DNA of 64,000 bases from Furcasterigmium furcatum (taxonomy: Eukaryota > Ascomycota > Sordariomycetes > Glomerellales > Plectosphaerellaceae). Position numbers and translations under genes: made by a program. The stretch spans positions 4,220,934 through 4,284,933 of the forward strand of contig BCIA01000001.1 of assembly GCA_001599815.1 (NCBI GenBank), given 5' to 3'. Under the pieces are notes generated by a model. It made no database searches. It worked only from the letters and a program-made list of their open reading frames with translations, and had not been told where the DNA came from. Shown here piece by piece: positions 11,323-23,022 of the stretch (position 1 is its first letter; each line of letters starts with the position of its first letter).

Positions 11323-12662
11323 ATGGCTTCAGCCATGAGTGCCAACGGCGTCGACCCCGCCCGCCCGTCGCCCGCCGTCCAGCCATGTCGGTACAAGGTC
11401 GGTAAGACGCTGGGCGCGGGCTCTTATTCCGTGGTCAAGGAGTGCGTCCACATAGACACGGGCCGTTACTACGCCGCCAAGGTCATTAACAAGCGACTGA
11501 TGGCCGGGAGAGAGCACATGGTGCGTCGCGACCCCATTAGTTCCCTCCTCGAGTCTCCTATCATCCATGCTGACACCCCCGCGAAACGCAGGTTCGCAAC
11601 GAGATCGCCGTGCTCAAGAAGGTGTCCATGGGCCACCAAAACATCCTGACTCTTGTCGACTACTTCGAAACCATGAACAACCTCTACCTCGTCACCGATC
11701 TTGCCCTTGGCGGCGAGCTCTTCGACCGCATTTGCCGCAAGGGTTCCTACTACGAGTCAGACGCCGCCGACCTGATCCGCGCAACGCTCTCAGCTGTTGC
11801 TTACCTCCACGACCACGGCATTGTCCACCGCGACCTCAAGCCCGAGAACCTCCTTTTCCGCACCCCCGAAGACAACGCAGACCTCTTGATCGCCGACTTC
11901 GGCCTGAGCCGCATCATGGACGAGGAGAAGTTCCACGTCCTCACCACAACCTGCGGTACTCCCGGCTACATGGCCCCCGAGATCTTCAAGAAGACCGGCC
12001 ACGGCAAGCCCGTCGACATCTGGGCCCTCGGCGTCATCACATACTTCCTGCTCTGCGGCTACACCCCGTTCGACCGCGACACCGATTTCGAGGAGATGCA
12101 GGCCATCCTCAGCGCCGACTACGACTTCCGGCCGACGGAGTACTGGCGCGGCGTGTCCGACCACGCGAAGGACTTCATCCGCCGCTGCCTGACCATCGAC
12201 CCGACCAAGCGCCCCACGGCCCACGAGGCCCTCCAGCACCCCTTCGTCGCCGGCTGGCTGTCGCCCGACCAGACCGAGAACAACCTCCTGCCCACCGTCA
12301 AGAAGAACTTCAACGCGAGGCGGACGCTGCATGCCGCCATCGACACCGTGCGCGCGATCAACAAGCTGCGCGAGGGGCAGCACGGCTTCATGGACGGCTC
12401 CAAGTCGCGCGAGCCCGCCAGGGGCGCCAAGCCCCAGGCGCAGGCCGAGAACAGCAACGGCAGGACGGGCGACAGCGCCATCAGCATGGGGTCCGGCTCC
12501 GGGCCCAGCAAGGACTCCGGGTACGACACGCAGCGGGAGCAGCCGGACGTCGTTATGGTCGACGCCGAGCCCCTCACCAGTGTCCCCGCGAGCCTGCAGC
12601 CCGGCAACCCCGTGAACAAGGTCGTGGAGACGAGTAAGGGGCTGTGGGCGCCTCGTCGGTGA
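11323..12662 (+). CDS. Calcium/calmodulin-dependent protein kinase (CaMK1 type)
   Basis: Two exons (11323-11520 and 11592-12662) give 422 residues. A 22-residue N-terminus is followed by a complete Ser/Thr kinase domain: glycine loop LGAGSYSVV, Lys in YYAAKVINK, HRDLKPEN catalytic loop, ADFGLSR, activation segment TCGTPGYMAPE and DIWALGVI. After the domain, the basic amphipathic stretch NARRTLHAAIDTVRAINKL fits an autoinhibitory and calmodulin-binding helix. The last 80 residues are Ser/Gly-rich and disordered. Activity is expected in the cytosol and nucleus, downstream of calcium. The Thr of the activation segment is where an upstream kinase could act. Length and order match fungal Cmk1/CmkB-type enzymes. 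Confidence 0.93.
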
Positions 12663-13078
12663 ACGAGCGGGGGCGAGAATATGAAATGGGCAGATGAGAG
12701 ATGTGCCGTGGGCAGGTGGCGGCGAATGGTTGCTTACTACTACATGAAGACGAGGGATGATGATGTGGCGAAACGGATGAAGAGATGATACCTCACGATG
12801 ATTTCATACACTGTTCAAGAGCAATGATGCATTCGACTGGCGCGGTGTATCTAGCGATGTAGCAGGCAAGCGACAGGTTAATGAGGCCCACGACTTGCTT
12901 CCAATCTTGATTTGGCTTCCCGTGACTCGAGAGCACTGACTACGTGAAAATGAAGCCTGACCTTGGCCTAAATCGAGAATGGCATCGCTGTGCTTTAGAG
13001 GACTGCTGATTCGGCTTTTGCATCCCTAAGGAACGGCTATCTGGACGGCAAGGGAGCTGGATCGGCCGTGTATTCACT
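12663..13078. other. Intergenic, convergent 3' flanks
   Basis: This is the 3' flank of the kinase gene and of the aldolase gene on the other strand. Nothing else is seen. Confidence 0.5.
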
Positions 13079-13983
13079 TCAGTCCCTAACACTCGGCACA
13101 GCGCTGCGGGCCTTCGCGCCGCCACTTGTGATCAGAGAGATGTCCTGCTGGACGAGGAGATACCTCACGCCCAGCGTGTTGATGGCCCATTCCTGGACCT
13201 CAGGGTTATCGTAGACCCCGCCGAGACCGAACACCTTCCCAGACTTGCGACATGCTTGACTGACCCGCTCCAGGGCCTCCAGGTACTTGGGGTGGTCGAG
13301 ATGACCACCGACTCCCAGGTCGATGCTGAGGTCCGAAGACCCTACCATCACAACATCGACGCGCTCGACCGCTGCGATCTCGTCTGCACGCTCGACTGCG
13401 TCCCCGCTTTCGATCATGACGATAACGGTAGAGCCGGACCTGTTGCCGAACGCAACCGTGTCCTCGATAGACCTGCTCCTCATGCCGAACAGGGGCATCT
13501 GGCCGGTCATAGAGCGGCACCCCATGGGGGGATATTTGCTGATGCTCACGGCGGATTTGGCGTCCGCTAGAACCCAGGCACGTCAGCAACTGTCCTTGCT
13601 TTTCCTTGCATGATATATCCCGCAGTTAGGCTACCACGGCATACGGAGCACATACCGGCGTTGTGGACGTGAGGGAAGATGATGCCCGTGGCACCGCCGT
13701 CCAGTACTCGCTGGACGAAACCGTTGCCGCACTGGTGAGGCACCCTCACGAATGGGGTGATGCCGGCGAGGTGGCCGACATTGCAGAGGTTACTGGCCTC
13801 AGGCAGGGTGAGTGAGCTGTGTTCGAGGTCGATGAAGAGCGAGTCGAACCCCGTATTGGCCGCGATCTGGACCACCTGGGCGTTGGTCGAGATCTTGACG
13901 CCATTTCTATATCTCGCATAATACGATGGCAAGTTCCCGGCAAAGTATTCTCTTTTGGTACGTGTAAGGCGATGGGCATGCAT
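13079..13983 (-). CDS. HpcH/HpaI aldolase family protein
   Basis: Two exons (13983-13656 and 13566-13079; GTATGT donor, CTAG acceptor) give 271 residues. The TIM-barrel signatures are present: DSLFIDLEHSS near the N-terminus, GATGIIFPHVHNA followed by SISKYPPMGCRS, then VIVMIESGDAVE with the metal-binding Glu and VVMVGSSDLSIDLGV with the metal-binding Asp. Class II aldolases of this family cleave or form 4-hydroxy-2-oxo acids such as 2,4-dihydroxyhept-2-enedioate, giving pyruvate plus an aldehyde. The real substrate here is not predictable. The start is uncertain: an in-frame ATG at 14037 would add 18 residues. It heads a putative catabolic cluster and has a CTCGG-N9-CCGAG site about 80 bp upstream. 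Confidence 0.82.
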
Positions 13984-14062
13984 TCTGGCATAGACCCCTG
14001 AGCGTCTACCGGCGATGGACCATGGAGGCGGCCCCACTTCGGCCGGTGCTGCCGGCTTCGGC

Positions 14063-14081
14063 CTCGGGGCCCCGACCCGAG
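14063..14081. promoter_or_regulatory. Inverted CTCGG-N9-CCGAG site upstream of the aldolase
   Basis: Perfect five-base inverted arms are separated by nine bases. Zn2Cys6 dimers bind CGG half-sites in this kind of arrangement. Directly before it another CGG-N9-CCG pair occurs (TTCGG, nine bases, CCGGC). Assignment as an operator is inference. Confidence 0.45.
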
Positions 14082-14293
14082 ATCACATTTCGGCTTCTCC
14101 CAAGACCCTCGGTGACAGGAACGGCAGAGGTAGCGTCGTCTTGCCCTAAAGTATAGGCATAAATTTAAACGAAGCGGCGACAGCTCGTTCACCGGTCAAT
14201 ACTTCGATACTTGCTAGAAGACTAGCAGTTAAGATGTTTTTCGATCAAGTGGGACAGGGTGTGGCTAGCTGAGCTGACTTGTGTTTTCTGCAG

Positions 14294-14727
14294 GCAGGAA
14301 GAACTCAACGGCCTTCATGAGAGGCTGCACCAGCTCCGGGCCAGATTATTCCATCTTCTGACCGAGGTGCACAAGGTGAGCTCGGCGCTTAGCCCATCGA
14401 GAACATGGAGTTGCTGACCCTTGTTTCTCCCCAGACTCCAGGCGACTGGAATGTCCTCATCCGTGGGACCGGACTGTTCAGGTGGGTTCAATGCCTGGCG
14501 GCTTCTACTACGACACGGCGGTTTCCTTACTCACATGATAACAATGGTGTAGTCTTCTTCCCCTGTCCCCGGCGCAGGGCATCACGCTCCAGAAGCAGTA
14601 TCACATCTACTTGGTCCCCAGCGGCCGCATTAGCATTCCCGGCCTGAACAGCAGGAACCTGGCTTACGTGGCAGAGAGCATTGATTCTGTGGTGAGGTCG
14701 AGGTCGTCTGGAAAGTCCAGGATTTAG
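14294..14727 (+). pseudogene. C-terminal fragment of an aspartate aminotransferase
   Basis: Three consecutive exon-like pieces (14294-14375, 14435-14481, 14553-14727) splice in frame and encode about 100 residues that match only the C-terminal end of class I aspartate aminotransferases: a helical QEELNGLHERLHQLRARL, then TPGDWNVL, then QYHIYLVPSGRISIPGLN and a final helix with YVAESIDSVV. The large domain with the PLP lysine and the cofactor-binding residues is absent. The preceding 200 bases hold no matching exons, and the possible frame upstream of 14294 is closed by a stop. Without its catalytic part the product cannot be an aminotransferase. It is most likely a relic of a deletion or of a partial duplication that kept the original introns. 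A short expressed protein cannot be excluded. Confidence 0.72.
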
Positions 14728-15306
14728 AGAAGAGTTAGCTCGGCAAGTGGAGAGAGTCAAGCTGAGGTGCACTTGGACAAGTTCGGTCGCGAGGCCGAGA
14801 TAGTTCGGCCTCGGTCATGGTGCCCGAGGCTAGACCGCCGAGCCACCGAATCATGGGGCCAAGTTTGGCCTCTGTGTATCGGTATATCCCTGCTATTCCG
14901 ATAAATCGTAAGATAGTCCCTCGCAGCAATCTCTGGGCTGGCCAAGGTTGCATGGGCCCGGGTCTTGGGGGGGATTATGACCGCGCGGCGGCTAGACATC
15001 AGACTCGAGGTGGCTTCGTCGCTGGACTAGAACCGTCCTAGCGAATCGAGCACACTAGGAAATTCGTGGGGTTCACCTGTCACCATGATGTCTTACGTAG
15101 CTATCTCTGTGCGAGTAATCGGACTCCATTAAAGTTCCCTTTGACACTCTGCGAATGTGAGTAGTGGGCGTACGCTCTGCCCATGCTGAACCTTCCTTCT
15201 GACGAGCACAAGAGCACTCTGCGCTGAAATCCATTCTTGGCATCAATCCTGGTAGACCGGCTCCTTCGCTTCTCGGAGAAAGAGAGCGAAGCTGAACAGT
15301 CGAATC
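14728..15306. other. Intergenic with candidate operators, upstream of the regulator
   Basis: No coding exon recognised. It carries several CGG/CCG half-sites around 14782-14828, including a TTCGG-N8-CCGAG pair at 14782-14799 and the CTCGG-N9-CCGAG site listed separately. It is the probable promoter region of the Zn2Cys6 gene starting at 15307. Confidence 0.5.
14810..14828. promoter_or_regulatory. Inverted CTCGG-N9-CCGAG site upstream of the regulator gene
   Basis: Same arms and same nine-base spacing as the site at 14063-14081, with an unrelated spacer sequence. It lies about 480 bp upstream of the Zn2Cys6 gene, so it could serve autoregulation. Inference only. Confidence 0.45.
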
Positions 15307-17849
15307 ATGTTGAGCGGGACGGCGGAGCAGGCCGACCTCGACGGTCAGAAGGCACCGAGACGGGGCTTCATTGCGTAAGTTTTGCGGGGTCCCCGGATTT
15401 GACTCCTTCGCTGTCCCGAGCATGAGCTGACTTGAGATGACCTAAGGTGTCTTCAGTGCAGGGAGCGCAAAGTCCGCTGCTCGGGCTCCAACCCCTGTGC
15501 CAACTGCGTCCGGCGGTCTGATGAGTGTGTCTTCGAGCAGGATGATCGCCGCGTCACAGTGTCTGAGAAGTATCTCGAAAGCCTGAAGAGAAAGGCTGTT
15601 GCTTCTGATGACGCTGCTGGCGGCAGAGCGGACAAGCGCCGGCGAACAGGGGCTTCAGGTTCTCAGAGGCCTGAACTGATCAGCGGTGGTATGTGCTTCG
15701 GGACACCCCGTCTTGATATCTACGTCAACTTACCATCAGTATCTAGGTTCTCCAGCTGTTTCGTTCGGCCGCCCCGAATCTGTCATAGATGAACTTGACG
15801 GGACGACAGTGGTCTTGTCTGCCTCATCAGCAGAGGACCAGTTGTCCGCAATGCGAAACCCTCTTGTCACGACTCCCTCCAGGTTCGTGACAGACCCGAC
15901 TGGGAGACGACGTAAGTGGTTTCCACCGTCATGAAGTACACACGACCTGACCGAGACTGCAGGGTTTCTTGGCCCTTCGTCCACATGGGCGTACAGCCAC
16001 CATATCATCGGGATTGTCAGAGAGTACCTCAGCAGTCATGAATCCCCGGGCATCCCTCTGAACGTCGACGGTGCTGCAATGCCGCTCGAATTCCCAAACA
16101 TGCGCCAGGTCGGGAACCAGCCACTCACCATGCACGAAATGCCGTCCCTTGACTATGCTATTTACATCACGAACACGGTCAAATTCCACATCGGACAGCT
16201 CTACCATCTGTTTGACGAGGGGTCTTTCATGCAAAGCCTCTATGCTCTGTATAACGAGGGACCGCAGCCTTTGACACGGGAGAACCGCCTGTGGTACATC
16301 CAATACCTCACAATCATGGCGTTCGGCAAAGCCCTTCTGTCCAAAGAGGCTCAGAGAGCCGTTCCTCCGGGAGGGGAGTACTTCATACGAGCTCTTGAGC
16401 TCTTCCCAGACGTCAACGGGTTATACCAGGACCCGATTCTCTCCATAGAGATTTGTTGCGGGCTGGCTCTCTACCTGCAGTCGGTCGATCACCGGAACAG
16501 CGCATACGTCTACGTAAGTACTACAGCGCCGCCTCGGCCGTCTTCGTTCCCATAGATCTTCATATTGATATTTGCTTTCAGATCGGAACGGGTCTCCGGA
16601 TTGCCCTGAGCCAGGGCCTCCACCGAGGTCTCGCCAGTCATACATTCGAAGGGGAACCGGACACATCCCGGCTGCGTACTGTATGGTGGACTCTGTACAT
16701 CCTGGACCGCAAGTTCTCATCCATGATGGGTGCGCCGAGCTCCATACACGACAGCGACATATCCGTGCCGCTTCCGGCATCTCACAACTCCGTTCAGAAG
16801 GCCTCGGCCCTCGGCATGCACGTCAAATTGTCACGCCTGATTGCAATGGTGCTGGACTGTGAGTTCGTACCCATTCGTTCATTACGAGAACTCCCGTTGT
16901 TCTAGGGCTGATCACTCGCTCTTCCACAGCTGTCTACAGCGTGGATGGCAGGCTCGACTCTTGCATTCTCCGCGTCGTTCAGAAGTCTCTCCGTGAAATT
17001 GGCAAGGTGGCTACTGATCTCAACGCATCGCCCGAACTCAAGATCAACGGAAATGGCCCGGTTGGTCGGGTTCAGGCAACCCTGAACCTCTGCTATCACC
17101 AGGTTCGTCCAGATGCCGCACACAAACACCCGGATTGGACTTACTGACCGAGTAATAAGTGCGTCGTTCTCGCCACACGGCCCATCCTGGTATGCTTGCT
17201 TCAAAACAAGCTACAAGAATCCGCTGCTGGGTCGGCTGGAGCAGCTGGAGCCCAGCGTGAAGTCTCCGAGCCCATCAGGGCGCTGCTCAAGACATCCTAC
17301 GAGTCGGCGAATAAGGCCCTGCGAATTTTGAGCATGCTGAAATCTCAAGACCTCCTCGGTAAGTCAAAGGAAACGAAACGTCCCGTCCTTGATAGCTCCG
17401 CAGCTGTTGACATCCACGCAGAGACGTTTTTGCCCTTTGATCTCGATCACGCATTCTCTTCCGGCTTTGTGTTAACTATCTTCTCAGCACTGCAACCGTT
17501 CCCGGACACCGAAATAGATGAAGCATATTTGCCGGTCACAATCGGCCTTCTTGATGCTCTCATTGCCAATGGCAGCCCTGCCGCCCGCTTCCGCAGGGAA
17601 GAACTGGACACACTGCGCACCATGCTGCAGATGGTTGCCTCCAAGACGTCATTACCTGACGCAAACAACGTTGAGGATGGGCAAGGAGAAAGCGTAATGC
17701 CTGCGTTCCCACTCTTGGGGCAGGGTATTTCGCCGACTGACATGATAACTGCTGCGGACTTGCTGGACTTCTACCCTTCATTGCTCGAAGGAGACGGGAA
17801 CTCGTTAAATGACACCGACTGGTTATGGGAGACCGTCGAGCGAGGTTGA
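15307..17849 (+). CDS. Zn(II)2Cys6 transcription factor with fungal-specific middle homology region
   Basis: Eight exons (15307-15374, 15447-15688, 15747-15911, 15963-16513, 16582-16858, 16930-17102, 17160-17358, 17422-17849) join in frame to 700 residues. The zinc cluster is complete: Cys at positions 24, 27, 34, 40, 43 and 50, with the usual CRERKVRC core. The first intron splits the codon just before the first cysteine; only the CTAAG acceptor at 15446 restores all six cysteines. A basic linker (KRKAVASDD...DKRRRTG) follows. The fungal_trans region includes GTGLRIALSQGLHR and RLRTVWWTLYILDRKFSSMMG. The C-terminus is acidic with WLWETVERG. Such proteins act as nuclear dimers on CGG repeats. 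Its position between an aldolase and a 5-oxoprolinase/transporter pair suggests it is their pathway-specific activator. Confidence 0.9.
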
Positions 17850-18053
17850 CAATTCATGCTTCGGGCCATCTTTAGAACAAACAATCAGTATGACGTCCCT
17901 CCTCACAGGTACGATTTAATCGCTCGAGGCGTGGCAGAGATCCACGAAGAACGCGGCAATATGATCCTCCGTGCTGAGATGGAAGGAGGTCACGGTGAAC
18001 TTGAAGTCTCGTCCATTTGGTCTCCTTTAATTCTACTGCATATAGCTCGTCTT

Positions 18054-21000
18054 CTACGTAGCCGCGGGAGTTTTGCCATAACCTCCACCACCAGGGCTTC
18101 CTAAAAATGGTCAGCAAGGCTTTCGGCGAGCATTGGATTGGTGACTTCTTGACTTACGAATGATAATCCTATCCCCCTTCTTCATCAGGCACATGTTCTT
18201 CCCGCCCAGCTGTATCTCTCTTGTCCCGTACTCATCATGGCGCACCCAGACATTCTGGCCTCTCGCTCCAGGGCCTCCGCCGCATATGCCCGGCGGCGCC
18301 ATGGAGCGGCGCTCGGCCAGGACAGACACCTCAACCTCTCTCCTGAACTCGATGTCACGAACACAGCCATCACCTCCGGGGTACAGGCCGGCGCCGCCGG
18401 AGTTCTTGCGGATGGAGAACTCGCGCAGGATGCAGGGGTAGCGCTTCTCGAGAGACTCGGGATCCGTGATGCGCGTGTTCGTCATGTGAACGTGGACACC
18501 GGACTGGCCCTTCCAGGTCGGACCGGCCCCAGAGCCGCCGGCGATGGTCTGGAGTCGATGTTAGTCGGGGTCGCTTCCGGGACGGGGGACAAGCGGCGGA
18601 ACTGGCTTACCTCGTAGTATCCAAAGCCGGGCTTGGCCTTGCCATCGACAACCTGACCACCGTAGCCGAAGGTCAGGTTGTTGCACGTGCCCTGACTCGC
18701 AGCCGCGGCCTGGAAGGCCTGCAAAACGAGATCGGTGACTCTCTGGGAGGTGTCGGTGTTTCCGCCGACGGTTGCCGCGCCCTCGGAAGGGGAGAGGAAC
18801 GTGCCGTCCTCGAGGATGACCTTGATGGGTGCCAGACACCCCTGGTTCAGGGGAATATCGTCATTGACAAGACTGCGAAGGACGTAGATGATGGCACTGA
18901 AGGTGATGGCGCGAGGAGCATTCAGGTTGCCGTAAATCTCACCCGTAGTCCCGGTGAAGTCGAAGGTCGCCGAGCCTTCCTCGCGGTCGATGCTGATCTT
19001 GAGTTTCATCATCGATCCGTCGTCTAGATAGTCAGTGGCCTCGAGGGGCAAGCCGCTGAACTGGTCATGGACGCTGCGAAGGAGGTTGCGAACGACCTTT
19101 TCGGCGTTGGACTGAATAGCATTCATATATTTCTGTTGTTCGCCGAGTCAGTGTCATGTATGAAAGCCGTTGATTGCTGACTGGAAGGGATGTACTTGAA
19201 CCGTGGCCAGGCCGTACTCCTTGATGCACTCCTGGATGAGCCGGATGCCCTTGAGGTTGGCGGCAACCTGGGCCTTGAGATCACTGACGTTGTCGTTCCA
19301 CGTACGGGTGCCCGTGCACCCTGGGTAAGTCGCAGGCTTCGTCAACATGATCTCTCGCAGCTCATCCTCGTTGAACCTACCGCCCTCAACAAGCTTGAAA
19401 GAGGTGAACGAGGCGCCCTCCTGCCAGATCTCCTTCGAATGCGGCGGCATCGATCCGGCCGCAATCCCGCCAATGTCCGCATGGTGCGCCCGAGAAGCGA
19501 CCCAGAAGAGGACATCGTTGGTGTCCTCGTCGATGACGGGCGTGATGACGTTCACATCGGGGAGATGCGAGCCGCCGGCAACAGGATGGTTCGAAACGAG
19601 GACGTCCCCGGGCTTCAGCCTGTTACCCCATTTCTCGGCCTGGTAGGTGACCGCGAAGCTCATGGCACCCAGATGGCAGGGGATGTGAGGCGCGTTGGCG
19701 ACGAGGCCGCCCGTGGCGCTGAAGACCGCGCAGGAGTAGTCAAGCCGCTCCTTGATATTGATAGAGACCGAGGTCTTCTCCAGAGACCGGCCCATTTGTT
19801 CGGCGATGGACATGAACCGGTGACCAAAGACAGAGAGCTGAATCGGGTCAATCGTATCATCCACCTCGGTATCCTGGGTGACGTCGGAAGCAGCGGCGTC
19901 TTCCACCTTCTCGAGGACGAGGTGACGGTCGAGGACCGTGGCCCTCCAGGCCTGCTGCACCAAGATAGTTTGAGTCTGATCGAGGATGATCGACGGGCCC
20001 TCGATCCTATCGCCGGCAGCAAGATCGTCCAGCTGGTACAGATGGACGTCGGACCAAGCGCCAGCGGTAAAGAGACGCGTGGACTTGACCGCCTTGCGAC
20101 CCGAGAGAACGTCGATCCTCGCAGTCTTCAGACTCTGTGAGATGCTCGCGAACTCGTGTCCAGTGGTCTTGCCGACGGCGCGGACTCGAATGTCATCGAC
20201 GAGAATCTCGCGATCCAGAACAAAACCGAACTCCTCCTGGTGCTGGCTGGTAAACGAGGTGACGAAGTCCCAGGAGTCCTGGGGCTTCCGGATCATCAGC
20301 GAACTGTTCGTGCCCGCATATCGGAGGTTGAGGAAATATTCATGCTGGATGTCCTGCTCGGGGAATCCCTGCGACTCCAGCACGGCACTGCCCTCGTTGA
20401 TGAGCGGCCTGAACTCGGCCTCGAAGGTGTGGGCAAGGTTGGCAAGCTTGTCGGTTCGCGGCAGCTGTATCTCGTGGGTAAGATCACCCAGGGCAATGCC
20501 GTACGCCGAGAGAATAGAAGAGAACCTGTGAATGGCGGCCTTCTTGATACCCAGGGCCTCCGCAACGTCACAGGCGTGTTGGCCGCCAGCCCCTCCAAAG
20601 CTGACGAGGCTATGGTCTGCGGTCCTGATGCCGCGACCCTCAGTCAGGGACCGAATGGGACGGCTCATGCTCTCGTTGGCCACGCGGAGGAAGCCGCTGG
20701 CGACCTCCTCGGGTGTGAAGTTCATGTTCTCCTCGGAGTTGATCTTGGCCGTGATCTCCTTGAAGGCCTTGGCAGTGGCCTCGTAGTCCAGTGGCTCGTT
20801 CTCGTTGGGGCCGAAGATGGCCGGGAAGAACTCGGGTAGCAGACGGCCCAAGAAGAGGTTGGCATCGGTCACGGTCAAGGGGCCTCCCTTGCGGTAGCAC
20901 ACAGGGCCAGGATGAGCGCCAGCAGACTGCAGTTGTTGGTCAGTCTCAGGTGTCAAAGATTCAATGAGGCAAGAAGAATCGAAACTCACATCCGGTCCGA

Positions 21001-22281
21001 TGGCAAAGAGGCCGTTCTTCCAGTGAAGGATGCTACCGCCGCCAGCGGCGACAGTGTTAATGTCAAGCTGGGGCACTTGAAGTGTCACCTCCGCTGTCTC
21101 CGTCTCGAAGACATGTCCGTACGCGCCGGCGAACCTGCTCACGTCGGTGGAGGTACCGCCCATGTCGAAACCCAGGAGAGGTTCGTTCGTATCAGAGTCG
21201 TAGCACGACTTGGCGTAGCCAATGACTCCTCCAGCAGGCCCGGAGAGAATAGCCCTCAGGCCAGAGAAGTTCTGCCAAAGACATAGGCCGCCGTCGCTCT
21301 GCATGAATAGCAGCTTGTCGGCAATGGCCTCGAGGCCGCCCTTGAATCCTGAACCGAAGGTCTGGACGTATCGTTTGATGAGTGGGGAGAGATAAGCATC
21401 AGCAGTCGCCGAGTTTCCTCTCGTGACCATCTTGATCTACTCGATATTAGTGGGCGTCCATGAGCGGGTTGAAGGGTAATATGGCTTACAGTAGGCTGCA
21501 GCTCCGACGACACGGAGACTTCGAAGCCCATCTCGCGCGCCAGCTCGGCCACTTGGTTCTCGTGCTTCGGGTATAGGTATGAGTGGATAAAGCAGATGGC
21601 CAAGCTTCGGAAGCCGAGCTCCTTGAGCTCTGCAAGCTGATCCCTCACGGCGTCCAGCTGAGGAACTTGGAGGATGCGTACCACCTCGCCAGTGAGGCCC
21701 TCAACCAAGGTGTCATCGGAGGATATGTCGATAGGCTGCTTCTCAGGGTTCTCCAGGAACTCCTCCATTGTTACTCGCTCCTCAATCTCAACGACCTTGT
21801 CGTACAGGGTCTCGAGTTTCTGCACGGACAGGTCAAAGATGTGTGGTCTGGCCTGGTTGCCAATGACGAGAAGGTCGCGGAAGCCTTTCGTTGTGAGGAG
21901 GGCAACCTTTTCTCCCTGCCTCTCGAGCAGGGCGTTAGTTGCTATGGTCGTGCCCATGCGGATCGACTCGATATCGTGGGTGTCAATGGGGTCCTCGCGG
22001 GGCAGAGACACGCCCCTGAACTTCTCCAGGGCCCGCCTGATACCCTCGGTCGGAGCATCTTTGTAGTTGCGTGGGTCTACAGACAACAGCTTGAAGACCT
22101 GCTCATGGTCCGACTCGGGGACGTAGGCATGGACGTCGGTGAACGTGCCGCCGCGGTCTGCGAGAACGTCAGCCAGATTCCGGGGATGATAGGAGACTGT
22201 TGGGTCACGGTGTGACGTGAGCTTCTAGTACGTACCGATTGCAATGCGCAGCTTGGTCGCAGCCCTTGCAACCGAACCCAT
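18054..22281 (-). CDS. 5-oxoprolinase / hydantoinase (HyuA-HyuB fusion, OXP1 type)
   Basis: Seven exons (22281-22236, 22157-21490, 21436-20990, 20926-19196, 19132-18611, 18548-18158, 18100-18054) give 1283 residues, the normal length for eukaryotic ATP-dependent 5-oxoprolinase. The HyuA half shows the ASKHA-type DRGGTFTD at residues 16-23, GTTIATNALLERQGE, GFDMGGTSTDVSRF and SFGGAGGQHACDV. The HyuB half shows SNHPVAGGSHLPDVNVITPV, SRAHHADIGG and GNLNAPRAITFSA, and ends RSPGGGGYGK. The family opens cyclic amides with ATP: 5-oxoproline to glutamate, or hydantoins and N-methylhydantoin. The first intron interrupts the codon of the first Asp of DRGG. It is divergent from an MFS carrier across 741 bp of CGG/CCG-rich DNA and sits beside a Zn2Cys6 gene, so it is more likely an inducible catabolic paralogue than the glutathione-cycle housekeeping enzyme. 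That last point is inference. Confidence 0.93.
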
Positions 22282-23022
22282 GTTGGCGTAGTAGACTGTG
22301 ATAGATCACTCGGATTTACTTGAGCTACTTTGACAGGAGCTATGTCGTGTGATCCGATGTCGATTCGTTTGATGTCCGACTGTATGCGAGCATTCTGGGG
22401 CCTGGCTCCGTGGTTCTTTTCTATCCTCTTCGCCGTAGTCTATCTTGGAGGTTCGCGTGTCAACCCAACGCCTCTATCCATTATCATTCTCTCCCCGTGT
22501 CAGTCCCTGAGCCCCGAGAGGCCGGGAGGGGCAGCGCCGGCGACCTCGGCCCCACTCGCCGAAGCCCATGCTCGGGGCACCGAGTTTGCGATTGGATTCG
22601 GTGGCCCCCTCGGCGAGACCGAGGTCAGAGAGTTGCATCTATCTGCTGATTCCTACTGACTCGAGACCTATCTTGGCCCTATCTTGTTCCCCAGACTTTC
22701 TCGTGGAGTGCATCGCGGGGGCTCAGATAAGCCCCGGGGACATTGCACGCAGCTGGACCGAGACCTGACCCCAGGAACCCTGTCCGATTGCCTCCAGTGT
22801 CCGACATCATGGCCCCCTGACCTGAACGCCAATTCCTTCCCTGGAGTAGTGTATCTCGGGACTCTGGTCAAGTGTCCCAAGGTATAAGACCCATGGAAAG
22901 CACCCTACCTCCCCGAAGACTCTGCAACCTCGATCTGTCTCACCCAGACCGGCCCTTCTATTGCCCTCAGACCCTTTACTTTGCAATCTTCCACCATCGG
23001 GACCACTTACACCAAGGACGCC
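22282..23022. other. Divergent promoter of the oxoprolinase and MFS genes
   Basis: No coding exon. The DNA between 22510 and 22625 is very rich in CTCGG and CCGAG half-sites in inverted pairs with different spacing. A TATA-like GGTATAAG occurs near 22881, about 140 bp before the transporter ATG. Confidence 0.55.
22545..22623. promoter_or_regulatory. Cluster of inverted CTCGG/CCGAG half-sites
   Basis: Three inverted pairs lie in 79 bases: CTCGG-N9-CCGAA (22545-22563), CTCGG-N4-CCGAG (22571-22584) and CTCGG-N5-CCGAG (22609-22623). The first keeps the nine-base spacing seen upstream of the aldolase and the regulator genes. The cluster lies midway between the two divergent ATGs. A role as operator for the nearby Zn2Cys6 protein is inferred from motif recurrence and position. 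Confidence 0.5.

Noticed and set aside
19190..20140. 316-codon plus-strand open frame
   Set aside because: Antisense shadow of the large oxoprolinase exon, which has the conserved HyuB motifs on the minus strand.
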